Assembly (NCBI GenBank): GCA_023512255.1
Contig: JAILZY010000004.1
Location: forward strand, 35,780-99,779
Direction: 5' to 3'
Length of the DNA stretch: 64,000 nt
Source: a bacterium
GTDB lineage: Bacteria > SZUA-182 > DTGQ01
This document shows, piece by piece, positions 55,217-63,692 of this stretch (position 1 is its first letter; every line of letters starts with the position of its first letter). The translations under genes were made by a program, and so were the position numbers. Below the pieces are notes generated by a model. That model made no database searches, was not told the DNA's origin, and was given only the letters and a program-made list of their open reading frames with translations.

Positions 55217-56099
55217 AGCGTTTTAGCATTTGTCGGATAGGATCATAGTCGCTATCTTTTACCTCGACAAACCGCTCTATCCAGGCACTTTTTAAGATTT
55301 TTAAAACCTCACCTTCAACCAGAGCGCTGTCTTCCTGCGTGATTCCCAGCAGAAGGCTTTTGACCTTCTGAACAAGCTGAGGATCAACGTGCGACATGGC
55401 GGCAAAGGTACAATATGGAACTGGCTCACTCTCAGCCACAATGGTAAAGTCATCCAGATTGATTTTCCCCTCTTCAGCCATCTGATCAAGGTCAAGCCGC
55501 GGCGCGGCTCCGGCATCATAGGCACCAAAGAGAACCCCGTAGATGGCCTTCTCATGCTTCCATGATCCTGCCGGAATATGGTAGAAAGACAGATCTTCAT
55601 CTGGATTTAGACCGGCTTTCAGCATCAGGTCATACTGGGCAAGAAAACCCATTGGGGCCAGCGATGGTCCGAAAATCATACTCTTCCCCTTAAGATCCTG
55701 GATAGTTTTAATACCGCTTCTGCGGTGAGCAATGATTGTCCCTGCATCCTTATTTCCATATCTTCCCCGAATCTCTCCAACCAGGGGAGTGGCCTGATAT
55801 TTCTCTTTGAAAATTACATACAAAATGGAATTAGTATGGGTGAAATCAACTTCTTTTTTCTGAACCAAAGTCTCAACATCTTGAGTATTCATATAGACTG
55901 ATTCCACTGGATGGCCAAGGTGCTCTGATAGATAGGCACTTATTGGCTCAAAACGGGCTCTTGATTCAGATAGGCTGTTGCAGATCATGTAGCAGATTCT
56001 TAGCGGCTTTTGAGAAGAAGCCGCTTGCTTTTTACAGCCTATGGCCAGCGTGCAGCCCAAAAACAGCAGGCTGACTATGACCGCTCTACTCTTTATCAT
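55188..56099 (-). CDS. PhnD/SsuA-type substrate-binding lipoprotein
   Basis: A ~303-residue periplasmic binding protein. The signal peptide ends in a good lipobox (LAIGC, then KKQAASS). The mature part has PLRICYMICNSLSESRARFE, PISAYLSEHLGHPVES, DFTHTNSILYVIF and GKSMIFGPSLAPMGFLAQ, matching the phosphonate/phosphite PhnD family (PF12974). No ABC ATPase or membrane component adjoins, unlike transport operons, so it may be a sensor or deliver ligand to the permease in the cluster. GGAGGGG lies before ATG 56099; a start 12 codons earlier is less likely. Confidence 0.85.
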   Translation of the reverse strand: MIKSRAVIVSLLFLGCTLAIGCKKQAASSQKPLRICYMICNSLSESRARFEPISAYLSEHLGHPVESVYMNTQDVETLVQKKEVDFTHTNSILYVIFKEKYQATPLVGEIRGRYGNKDAGTIIAHRRSGIKTIQDLKGKSMIFGPSLAPMGFLAQYDLMLKAGLNPDEDLSFYHIPAGSWKHEKAIYGVLFGAYDAGAAPRLDLDQMAEEGKINLDDFTIVAESEPVPYCTFAAMSHVDPQLVQKVKSLLLGITQEDSALVEGEVLKILKSAWIERFVEVKDSDYDPIRQMLKRCRMYPYEEY

Positions 56100-56161
56100 A
56101 ATTATTACCCCTCCGTTTTTCTGTCTTTTTCCCATTTCCCCTTAAAGTTTTCACTCAAAAT

Positions 56162-56827
56162 TCACTGAATAGCCCAACGAATCAGTTTTCTGGCTTCCAA
56201 AAACTCCTTGACCGCAGCTTTGAGCTCTTTCTTTCGCTTCAACTCTTCCATAGCCTGATTGGGGATCTTGTCGCCAAGCTTATTAATAAGCCTGGGAAGG
56301 ACCGGAAAGCGGTTCAATACATCCCGACGGGCCACACAGGTTGCTTGATTTAAAACGCCTTTTAGCTCTTGCGGAACGTTGGCCGGAAGGTTTGGGTTAT
56401 CATAGCCGAATGGTTTTAGCCAGATCAGAGAAAACCGTTTGTCAGACAGATGCTTGATAGTGGAGTATGCCTTATCGGGGGTTTCAATCTTTACCTTTTC
56501 ACTATTTAAAATGGCCAAAAGAGCAGAGCAGACATAATCTACATATAGATCAAGCTCTCCATTTTTGATCGCCTGGCGGCACTCATCCAGGGTCTTGAAC
56601 TGGACAAGGTTCACCGTTGTTCCCGTGCTCTCACTGATCAGCGTAGAGAGCATCTCAGCCATGATCTTCTGATCTTCGCTATTGGCTACTCCAAGGGTAA
56701 GAATCCGGCCAACACAGCCCATCGCCCCACCTGGCAGCAAAAGGAAAGCCGGAAAGAGCATCAATACGATAATAGCCAAAATTCTCTTCACTTGTTGCTT
56801 GCAGCTTCTCATCTTTCTCCTCACCAC
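56162..56827 (-). CDS. OpuAC-like substrate-binding protein (short)
   Basis: A 221-residue exported protein. A signal or membrane segment (RILAIIVLMLFPAFLLLPGG) is followed by LTLGVANSEDQKIMAEMLST, then DECRQAIKNGELDLYVDYVC, resembling the first domain of glycine-betaine/osmolyte (OpuAC/ProX) binding proteins. The ending (PVLPRLINKLGDKIPNQAME) is the corresponding hinge region. It is shorter than typical OpuAC (~270-300), so the second lobe may be reduced. A possible lipobox AMGC is atypical. 62 bp upstream of the PhnD-like gene on the same strand. Ligand unknown. Confidence 0.65.
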   Translation of the reverse strand: MVRRKMRSCKQQVKRILAIIVLMLFPAFLLLPGGAMGCVGRILTLGVANSEDQKIMAEMLSTLISESTGTTVNLVQFKTLDECRQAIKNGELDLYVDYVCSALLAILNSEKVKIETPDKAYSTIKHLSDKRFSLIWLKPFGYDNPNLPANVPQELKGVLNQATCVARRDVLNRFPVLPRLINKLGDKIPNQAMEELKRKKELKAAVKEFLEARKLIRWAIQ

Positions 56828-56848
56828 ATCAAGCAGACCACATTTTCG

Positions 56849-56886
56849 CCTTGAAATTTCTGAAAGTTATCTTTCGTACCAAACCT
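56849..56886. repeat. 38-bp dispersed repeat, copy 2
   Basis: Near-identical to 44771-44808 (CCTTGAAATTTCTGAAAGTT and ATCTTTCGTACCAAACC). It is in the 285-bp gap between the permease fusion and the OpuAC-like gene. Next to it CGTTCCTCCTGCG and CGCAGGAGGGACG form an imperfect hairpin (~56890-56956). Confidence 0.6.
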
Positions 56887-57112
56887 AACGTTCCTCCTGC
56901 GAAAGCGTGAGTTTATGCGCTATCTTCTTGATTTTTCTGCCTCCGCAGGAGGGACGAAATGACCAAGAAAGGCAGCAGTGTCTCAGTTTAGCAATTGTAG
57001 TAATATATCAGTAATTGTAGTAATATTTATAGTAATAATAATAGTTTGTAATAATAAGTAATAATAATACCTTGCAGACAACCATCGCTTCCTCATAACA
57101 AAACTATTCTCA

Positions 57113-58999
57113 TTAACCCCTAACTTGCTTAAGCCAGCTAAAGTAGCTCACCAGGCTATAGGAGATTTTATCACCGAAGTGGGCAAAAAATGATATAGGT
57201 ATTTCCTGCTGAAATCGGGCTGCCTTGGCAAATCGAACCCCATAGCGCTCCGCGACTTGATTTGCGGCCACAGTCCAGTCTTCATATGGACCACTTTGAG
57301 GTCCAGCCACAATGAGCAGACTGCCTCCGCTATCCCTGAAGGCACAGATGTCCTCGATTTCCTGGCGGGAAAAGTAGCATCTGCCTGCCTGCCCGGACAG
57401 AATCCACAGTTGCCCAAAGCCGTTCAATACTGATCTATCTAGCCTCGGCAGCTCTTTTCGGACGGCGAAGGCAACCTGAAATTCTCCACCCTCGGTGAGA
57501 ATTGCTTGGAGACCATCCTGGAAAGACCCATTATCGAGCCCATGATCTACATAGGTATTGTAAATCAGGATGCGATTATTTTCTGGATGAGCTGCCGTCT
57601 GTCTGAGCCAGCGGGCAATGTTTCTGATATACTGCTGATTTCCCTCAAGATGAAGGGAGCCATTGCGAAAGCGGCTCCAGCTAGCATCAAATACGATTCC
57701 ACTGCCTCCTTCCAGGTCCTCATACCAGGCAATAATTGGTTTTTGGTCTGGGTCAGCCGCCACCCGGACTGATTCGCTCGACTTGGAAATAATGGCCGAC
57801 ACTCCCCCAGCCACAGCCGTAACCTTGGCCAGAATGGGGCTATTGGTATCCACATGAGGGATAAATAGCAGGTGGCCGAAGGTATAGGCGAAAAATATCG
57901 TACCCAGGATACTAATACCCATATACAGGACAAAGACCCGTTTTTTAAACATGCTCCACAGCAGCGTCATGGCCGGGATGGCTGTTACCGGCCCACCGAT
58001 AAGAAAAGCCAAGGCCGCGCTATTGTCCATTGTTCCTGGCAGGGAGGACTTGATATGAAAAAGAATGCTCGAAGCGCTGATCTGGTGTAAGAAAATTGGT
58101 ATGCTGCCAACAGTTACCCAGATAACGCTGAGCTTCCCGCCACTGCCGAATAAACGCTGGATGTAGGCATGAGGAATATAGCGTTCCACGATGCAGCCGA
58201 TGGCAATCCCCACCAGGACATATTTACCAATTAGCCAGAACATCTCTGTGGTCTTAGCCATGAAGATGATCAGCTTGTTTTTAGTCTTGCGGGCGATCCG
58301 ATTGCTCATCTTCTCATTGCAGGTACAGCGAAGGCGCTGGTCAGGGTAATCAGGATCATGAAAATCACCCTCAGGGATACCCCCGTCAATGAATAAATTA
58401 GCAGTCTCAAATCCTAGCCTCTCCACCGCTAGGGTAACTACTCCAGCCAATAGTCCCATCAGGAAGGCCACCAAGGTTCGAACAATGGCCCAGTGCAACC
58501 CCAGATCATTCAGGGTCAGAAAAAAGGTGGTTGGGCTCATCAGGGGTGATGAAATGAGAAGAGCCATAGCCGGAGCCAAGGAAAGGCCGGAAGCGAGCAG
58601 GGCAACCACTGTGGTCAGAATGCCGCAGGAGCATAAGGGGCTAAAGACACCGATAAAGGCAGCTAGGAAGATACTGCTGAATTTATAGCGGATCAGCAAT
58701 TTCCGAAGCCTAATATGGAACTTGTAGGTTCTGATGTAGCCGGCAATGATAATGCCGATCAGAAAATAGACAAATACCTCCTTAAGTTCCATCAGTATTC
58801 CCTGCCGGTCTACTAGCAGGGACCAGAGTTCTTTTACGAAAGAAATCAATATCGACTGTCGATGGTAAACCAAGACATGCCAGGCTATTAACACAAGCCC
58901 CATCAGGATCAGCGAGCCGAGTGTCCAGTTTACCCCTCTTTTCGCTTGGCCATGAACCTCACAACCTTTTTTATTGTTTATTTTGTCATCCTTAACCAT
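57113..58999 (-). CDS. ArsP/DUF318-type permease fused to a soluble C-terminal domain
   Basis: About 628 residues. The first ~390 are a PF03773-type permease with around eight membrane segments; the conserved FSPLCSCGILTTVVALLASG and LLISSPLMSPTTFFLT are visible. A cytosolic loop has CTC (DQRLRCTCNEKMSNR). Family members include ArsP, which exports organoarsenicals. Residues ~420-628 are soluble with GSGIVFDASWSRF, GQLWILSGQAGR and FRDSGGSLLIVAGPQSGP, resembling a GATase-like/DUF4350 domain; this fusion is unusual. Start uncertain (ATG 58999, or GTG 59020); no strong ribosome binding site. First gene of the cluster. Confidence 0.75.
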   Translation of the reverse strand: MVKDDKINNKKGCEVHGQAKRGVNWTLGSLILMGLVLIAWHVLVYHRQSILISFVKELWSLLVDRQGILMELKEVFVYFLIGIIIAGYIRTYKFHIRLRKLLIRYKFSSIFLAAFIGVFSPLCSCGILTTVVALLASGLSLAPAMALLISSPLMSPTTFFLTLNDLGLHWAIVRTLVAFLMGLLAGVVTLAVERLGFETANLFIDGGIPEGDFHDPDYPDQRLRCTCNEKMSNRIARKTKNKLIIFMAKTTEMFWLIGKYVLVGIAIGCIVERYIPHAYIQRLFGSGGKLSVIWVTVGSIPIFLHQISASSILFHIKSSLPGTMDNSAALAFLIGGPVTAIPAMTLLWSMFKKRVFVLYMGISILGTIFFAYTFGHLLFIPHVDTNSPILAKVTAVAGGVSAIISKSSESVRVAADPDQKPIIAWYEDLEGGSGIVFDASWSRFRNGSLHLEGNQQYIRNIARWLRQTAAHPENNRILIYNTYVDHGLDNGSFQDGLQAILTEGGEFQVAFAVRKELPRLDRSVLNGFGQLWILSGQAGRCYFSRQEIEDICAFRDSGGSLLIVAGPQSGPYEDWTVAANQVAERYGVRFAKAARFQQEIPISFFAHFGDKISYSLVSYFSWLKQVRG

Positions 59000-59569
59000 T
59001 TTTATCACTGTTCTTATCACCGTTCTCTAACATCCAAAAGAATTTATGCCGTTTGTTTGAAGCCGATCGTTGAGGTTGATGCTCAACAAGCTGTTGATCT
59101 GGATAACGATTTAAAATGATTGAATTATAATTAAAGCAATTTTTATGCCCGACTATTTTCCCTGTTTTTATATGGTTTCCTAAGAGTAATAGGCCGGGGA
59201 AGGATAACAAGTTAAGGCTAATTAGAGTAAGAAAGAGTGAAACGCTTAGCGTCGAAAAGTTTCCCCCCTACCATATTTTTTATACGGTTTCCCAAACAAC
59301 CCCTAAGTTTATTTTTACATTTTGATTTTTACTAACTATATTTAGATGCAACAAAGATGCCAAAGGGATGAATTAATAAGGGATATTACCGGTCTCTAAA
59401 TAAATTGTGTCCATTTTACACGGATAATAGACCAGAGATCTTTGATTAATTTAGCACTTTTATCTATATTTTAAGTACAGCTTTTTCATGGCTGTTTTTT
59501 CTAAGTCAGTGATTTAATATATGCAAAGAGGTGTGATAAAAATTTTTAGCTATCAAGGAGAGGCAGGTT

Positions 59570-59626
59570 ATGAGCGGTGTTTTTGGAGCATTAGATTTAT
59601 ACCCTTTAGGCATAAATATGGCATGA
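59570..59626 (+). CDS. Possible 18-residue peptide
   Basis: ATG at 59570, nine bases after AAGGAG, opens an 18-codon frame (MSGVFGALDLYPLGINMA) ended by TGA. The spacing is ideal, but the peptide is too short to judge and no promoter is clear. It could be a leader peptide or chance. Confidence 0.25.
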   Translation: MSGVFGALDLYPLGINMA

Positions 59627-59932
59627 ATTTTAAAATTTATTTAAGATATTAATTTTTATATGAATTTATTTTATATATATATTTTATAAAAAATAAATAT
59701 TTATCTTAATTCTAAAATCCAGTTTTTTCCCTAAATTAAAAAGTTTATATATTTAATATATTAATAATAAATCAATTTATTTTTATGATTAAACAAGAGA
59801 ATTGATCGTTTTCAGAACAAAACCTATTTCTCAAGAGGAGAACAAATCTGATAAGATAAAATCATGGTTATGTGCAAAATTTTTCACTATGAAGTTTTCC
59901 TATTGCACATCTTTTTTCCCCCTAAAAAATTC

Positions 59933-59961
59933 TTTACAAAAGAGGAGAAAGAGTATATAAT
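59933..59961 (+). promoter_or_regulatory. Promoter of tRNA-Glu
   Basis: TTTACA (59933-59938) and TATAAT (59956-59961) with a 17-bp spacer end about 20 bp before the tRNA. Strong match to sigma-70. Confidence 0.65.
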
Positions 59962-59982
59962 CCCTTTCTACTTAAGCAAAAG

Positions 59983-60057
59983 GTCCCCATCGTCTAGCCC
60001 GGTCAAGGACATCGCCCTTTCACGGCGGTAACGGGGGTTCGAATCCCCCTGGGGACG
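59983..60057 (+). tRNA. tRNA-Glu (UUC)
   Basis: A complete cloverleaf of about 75 nt. Acceptor stem GTCCCCA with TGGGGAC; anticodon stem CGCC/GGCG around loop CTTTCAC, anticodon TTC; T arm GGGGG-TTCGAAT-CCCCC. Discriminator base G; CCA is not encoded. It is an isolated tRNA. Confidence 0.97.
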
Positions 60058-60733
60058 CTTTTCTTAGATCTCCAAATTAAATTTCCTCTTCCTCAAAATG
60101 TTTTGTTGTACATGACAAGATAGGCGAAAGTCTCTGTGTGTAAAAGCTTGCACACTGTATTAAAATTTTTACACCTCAATCTCCTACCAATCTTTCATGC
60201 CCACACCAATCTTTCATTAGCCTGAGATGTGGACAATATTCGCTCGGCAGGTTGAGTTGCATCTGAGCTATGTTCGCTCTTATATAATACTTATATAATA
60301 TATATAATATATATTATAATATAATAGCATAATAGCAGACACCAGTATAGCAGACACAATATAAGGGTCCCCCCTGTCAGAAAGATACCTATTTATTGTT
60401 ATTCTGGTGAGCATGGCATCTTAAGAGCGAAAAGAACCATTTAGTCTGGGTGAATAAAGCCTTATCCACCCCTCGCGATTGTCCAACTTCTCCCACCAGT
60501 AATTAGATGCAATAAGGCGACGTCTCAGCGACATTTTTGAAAATGAAATTACTTAAGGCGACGTTGCAGACCGAAACCCTTGTTATCATATAAGCTCGAT
60601 TTGTCAAGAGATTTTTTTATTTTTATAGTTGGCACAAGATATGCAATCTATTTTTGATGAAAGAATAAAATAAAAAAATCTGGTTTATTTTTAAAGTACT
60701 CATACTGTTTTTTCAGGGAAAGGAGGTATTACC
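60058..60733. other. Intergenic region with A/T repeats and hsp20 upstream sequence
   Basis: An A/T palindrome stretch (60285-60325) and short repeats (GCAGACACCAGTATA / GCAGACACAATATA near 60330-60365). GGCGACGT occurs twice (about 60517 and 60557). No gene is supported. The sigma-54-like promoter of hsp20 is at the right end. Confidence 0.55.
60629..60645 (+). promoter_or_regulatory. Sigma-54-like -24/-12 promoter before hsp20
   Basis: TTGGCAC (60629-60635) and ATGCA (60641-60645) put GG and GC exactly 10 bases apart, matching the sigma-54 rule TGGCAC-N5-TTGC-A with one mismatch. Transcription would start near 60656, ~78 bases before the gene. It implies an enhancer-binding activator. Confidence 0.5.
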
Positions 60734-61198
60734 ATGACACTTAAGCATCTTGTCCCATGGTATAGCAGCCCTAAAAGCCAGCACGAGCCTTTTTTTGCTC
60801 TTCAGAAGGAAGTAAATGATTTGTTTGAAAGATTCTTCGCCCTCGAATCGCCTGTCGGGAAATCCTTTACCCCTAAATTGGATATCAAAGAAACCGAGAA
60901 AGATATCCAGGTGATGGCTGAGATTCCAGGAGTTGATGAGAAAGATATCGAGGTTACGCTTCATAATGGTCGCCTCACTATCAGCGGGGAGAAAAAGAGC
61001 GAAATTGAGGATAAGAAAGAAGGCTATCACCGGATAGAGAGAACCTATGGCTCATTCTGCCGCACTATTCCTCTGCCGGATGAAATTGATGAGGACAAGG
61101 TTGAGGCAACCTATAAAAAGGGAGTGCTGAAGGTTGTACTGCCCAAAACAGCTAAGGCTCAGGAGGGCAAAAAGAAAATTAAGATAAACGCTGAATAA
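60734..61198 (+). CDS. Small heat shock protein Hsp20
   Basis: A 154-residue alpha-crystallin domain chaperone that holds unfolded proteins. N-terminal region has PFFALQKEVNDLFERFFALE. The crystallin domain (about residues 45-140) shows FTPKLDIKETEKDIQVMAEI, PGVDEKDIEVTLHNGRLTIS, then EKKEGYHRIERTYGSFCRT and the A-x-x-x-G-V-L motif in ATYKKGVLKVVLPK. An ideal AAAGGAGG lies before the ATG, so expression is strong when transcribed. A terminator follows at 61235. Confidence 0.95.
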   Translation: MTLKHLVPWYSSPKSQHEPFFALQKEVNDLFERFFALESPVGKSFTPKLDIKETEKDIQVMAEIPGVDEKDIEVTLHNGRLTISGEKKSEIEDKKEGYHRIERTYGSFCRTIPLPDEIDEDKVEATYKKGVLKVVLPKTAKAQEGKKKIKINAE

Positions 61199-61234
61199 GG
61201 GCCAGCACCGTATTTCGGCTCATGCTGAGCACAC

Positions 61235-61268
61235 ACCCCAAGGGTTAAAAGCCTTGGGGTATTTTTTT
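61235..61268 (+). terminator. Rho-independent terminator of hsp20
   Basis: ACCCCAAGG (61235-61243) and CCTTGGGGT (61252-61260) form a perfect 9-bp stem with an 8-base loop, followed by ATTTTTTT. Textbook structure 36 bp after the hsp20 stop. Confidence 0.85.
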
Positions 61269-61329
61269 AAACCTTCGGGCATCTCTTTTCCCTATTGACA
61301 TTATTGGCTAGTTCGGATCATACTAAGTT

Positions 61330-61570
61330 GTTCTTTTGCTGACAAATGCGCAATTTGGGCGGAACATAAGATTCCCCCTACAATTGATTGGATAATTGGA
61401 TGGGTAATTGCATTTGCTTTTGCACTTAGCGAGAAAACCCCGAAGCGGTCTTTTCGCTAACAAAGTGCGCAAGCTGTGGCGGCACAAGGTCTGCCCCTAC
61501 AATTGATTAGGGTAATTGATATCAGGCTGCGCGCTTGGGTTACGCACTTAGCGAGCAAACCCCTAAGCGG
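61330..61570 (+). repeat. Two tandem ~120-bp repeat units
   Basis: Unit 1 (61330-61446) and unit 2 (61447-61570) align along their length: CTTTTGCTGACAAATGCGCA versus CTTTTCGCTAACAAAGTGCG, then a GGCGG.ACA centre, CCCCTACAATTGATT, TAATTG and a shared end GCACTTAGCGAGAAAACCCC. A third copy, inverted, is at 48042-48165. The remaining 61269-61656 region shows no gene. Confidence 0.65.
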
Positions 61571-61656
61571 AAAGCTAAGCAGAAGGTGCGATGTCGCAGG
61601 GGTAGCGAAATCAGGGGCAGTGAAATAAGGATAGTAGCGAAATTAAGGATAAAGGA

Positions 61657-62475
61657 ATGGTCGCATACAAGAATGCCCGGGCGGAGAAAGATAATAGGCC
61701 GAAAATTTCAGCCACGATTATCTGCCTGAATGAGGAAAGAAATATCAGACGCTGTCTGGAAAGTCTTGATTTTGTTGATGAGATCGTAGTTGTGGATTCG
61801 GGGAGTACAGATAGAACCGTTGAGATTTGCCGTCAGTTTACTGACCGAGTGCTCTATCATCCCTGGACTGGTCACGTACAGCAGAAAAATTATGCCTTGG
61901 AGCAGGCTAGCCATGAATGGATACTCAGTCTGGATGCGGATGAGGTAGTTACTCCCAAGCTGAAGAGCAGTATTCTTCATGCTCTCCAAAACGATCAGGG
62001 GAAATATGATGGGTATCGGCTCAACCGCCATGTCTTTTATCTGGGAAGGTGGATTGACCATTGCTGGTACCCAGAATATAAAATTCGGCTGTTCAAAAAA
62101 TCCAAGGGCCGCTGGACTGGGAAAAATCCTCATGATACCGTGAGCCTAGAGGGCGGCAGATATCGCGACCTAGATGGAGACCTTGAGCATTATACTTATC
62201 AGAATATCTCTGATCATCTGCGCACTATAGACTCTTTTTCAACCATCGGAGCCCAGGAAAAATTCAAGGAGGGAAAGCCGCCCAGTCTGTATGCTCTTGC
62301 GCTGAACCCGCTGGTTCGTTTCCTGAAGCTCTATGTGGTTAAAAGGGGATTTTTGGATGGTGTCCCAGGTCTTATCATCGCTGCTCTGGGCTCATATTAT
62401 TGTTTTTTAAAATATGCTAAGCTCTGGGAAATGCACAGGGTGCCTGCCGAAAGCTCCTCTTCGAGGCTTTCTTAA
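61657..62475 (+). CDS. GT2 glycosyltransferase (WaaE/LPS-core type)
   Basis: A 272-residue cytoplasmic GT-A enzyme. PKISATIICLNEERNIRRCL starts the nucleotide-binding fold; VDEIVVVDSGSTDRTVEI follows, then HEWILSLDADEVVTPKLK with the D-x-D metal site, and NRHVFYLGRWIDHCWYPEYK. This is the pattern of WaaE/KdtX-like beta-1,4-glucosyltransferases of LPS core synthesis. The C-terminal ~50 residues include an amphipathic or membrane-associating segment (VPGLIIAALGSYYCFLKYAK). AAAGGA precedes ATG 61657. It stands alone between repeats; acceptor is inferred from family only. Confidence 0.85.
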   Translation: MVAYKNARAEKDNRPKISATIICLNEERNIRRCLESLDFVDEIVVVDSGSTDRTVEICRQFTDRVLYHPWTGHVQQKNYALEQASHEWILSLDADEVVTPKLKSSILHALQNDQGKYDGYRLNRHVFYLGRWIDHCWYPEYKIRLFKKSKGRWTGKNPHDTVSLEGGRYRDLDGDLEHYTYQNISDHLRTIDSFSTIGAQEKFKEGKPPSLYALALNPLVRFLKLYVVKRGFLDGVPGLIIAALGSYYCFLKYAKLWEMHRVPAESSSSRLS

Positions 62476-63131
62476 AGTAGGATGGGCGGCTGTTTAGGAG
62501 CAGCTAAGCCCGGCGGAGAGTGTACAACTTAGTATACCCTGGGGCGAGAGTGTGCAAATTAGCTCAGCCCAAGGGGCTGATCGGACAGCAAAGTGCTCTG
62601 CCCCCCTTTACACCCTTCGTTGTGGCCTTGTGGCTCGTCAATACTTGCCCGCCAGTACCCCTTGCCCCCATTATACGTGTCGTTGTGGCCTTGGCCCCTG
62701 GTGCCTGGCTCTTTAATAGGTCTCTTTAATAGGTATAGTCAGCCAGAGCCATATCCTGCCAGCGTGTGCGGCTAGCGCTTTGACATTATTGGCCGCAAAG
62801 CTGCCCCCTTTTCTTTTGCCTTTAGGCAACCACTAGCTCACCATAGCCCGCGATGGGCGCCAACCAGCGCTTCCTCCTCCCACCTTAGGCAACTAACTTA
62901 TAGCCTCAAGATATGTATTATAGTCGCTCTTATTTATTAGCTACCATTGAGAGACATAACCCTAATAAGAGCTAAGCCCCTGCGAGAGTTTATGGTTTTC
63001 TGATATAGGGTTTATGGTGTCTGATATATAAGAGCGATTATAGTTCTGACTCCGTGTATTTCTATGTATTTCCGTGTATTTCTGTGTATTTCTGTGTATT
63101 ATAGTTCTCGACTCCATCCCCTTCTCCCTCC
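62476..63131. other. Non-coding region with degenerate repeats
   Basis: About 650 bp without a credible gene. GAGAGTGTACAACTTAGTAT and GAGAGTGTGCAAATTAGCTC form a degenerate direct repeat near 62515-62570. CGTTGTGGCCTTG occurs at about 62618 and 62681. A 10-bp tandem array is at 63051-63100. Possibly a decayed gene or repeat cluster. Confidence 0.55.
63051..63100. repeat. Five 10-bp tandem repeats
   Basis: TCCGTGTATT, TCTATGTATT, TCCGTGTATT, TCTGTGTATT, TCTGTGTATT: five units with helical period, flanked by the duplicated words TATAGTTCTGACTCC and TATAGTTCTCGACTCC. Upstream of the nitroreductase stop; likely slippage-generated. Confidence 0.7.
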
Positions 63132-63692
63132 TTAGGCAACCACTTTTACGATTTCCCTTATCTCTCGCCGTGGTCGCGGACCTGGTTTTTCATCAGGGTA
63201 GCCAAAGGGGAGAATGGCTACAGGCCGCAGATGATGAGGCATATCCAGAGCTTCTTTCACCTCCTCTTCCCGAAATGCACCTACCCAACAGCCTCCTATG
63301 CCTAGGCTGAATGCCTCAAGCAGCATGTTCTGGACAAGTGAGGCGGTGTCCTGGATACTATATAAGGTTTCTCCCCTCATTCCATAGCTTGATCGAGCCC
63401 GGCTGCTGTCAGCACAGACTACGATAACAAGAGGTGCTCTGGCCACAAAATGTTGTTCTAAAGCTGCCTGGGCAAGTTTTTTCTTTACCTCGAGATTCAA
63501 TACAAGGTATAGATACCACGGCTGGACATTACCTGCCGAAGGTGCCCAAGTGCCCGCTTCAACAATTTTGTCGATTATCTCTTGTGGCAGAGGCATGGGC
63601 TTAAATTTTCTGATTGATCTTCTACCTCTCAGGTAAGGAAGAAGATCGGGTATCGGCTGCTCATCAATAAGATTTGATCCGAGACTCTCCAT
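63132..63692 (-). CDS. Nitroreductase family flavoprotein
   Basis: A 186-residue FMN-dependent oxidoreductase. RRSIRKFKPMPLPQEIIDKI and GTWAPSAGNVQPWYLYLV form the FMN-binding N-terminal part. SIQDTASLVQNMLLEAFSLG and GCWVGAFREEEVKEAL are the conserved dimer/active-site segments, and VAILPFGYPDEKPGPRPRRE ends it. Family members reduce nitro compounds, quinones or flavins using NAD(P)H; substrate not predictable. AAGGAG is upstream of ATG 63692. The gene is single. Confidence 0.9.
   Translation of the reverse strand: MESLGSNLIDEQPIPDLLPYLRGRRSIRKFKPMPLPQEIIDKIVEAGTWAPSAGNVQPWYLYLVLNLEVKKKLAQAALEQHFVARAPLVIVVCADSSRARSSYGMRGETLYSIQDTASLVQNMLLEAFSLGIGGCWVGAFREEEVKEALDMPHHLRPVAILPFGYPDEKPGPRPRREIREIVKVVA

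Larger units (their letters stand above)
59021..59982. other. AT-rich gene-free region upstream of tRNA-Glu
   Basis: About 960 bp, strongly A/T rich (especially 59630-59790). Apart from a tiny ORF at 59570 and the tRNA promoter, nothing coding is supported. It presumably carries the promoter of the minus-strand permease cluster, but I could not place it. Confidence 0.55.

Noticed and set aside
62520..62775. Overlapping 60-69 codon open frames in the repeat-rich region
   Set aside because: No ribosome binding sites; sequence is made of degenerate repeats, and translation has no domain-like pattern.
63051..63100. CRISPR array
   Set aside because: Units are contiguous 10-bp tandem repeats with no spacers.
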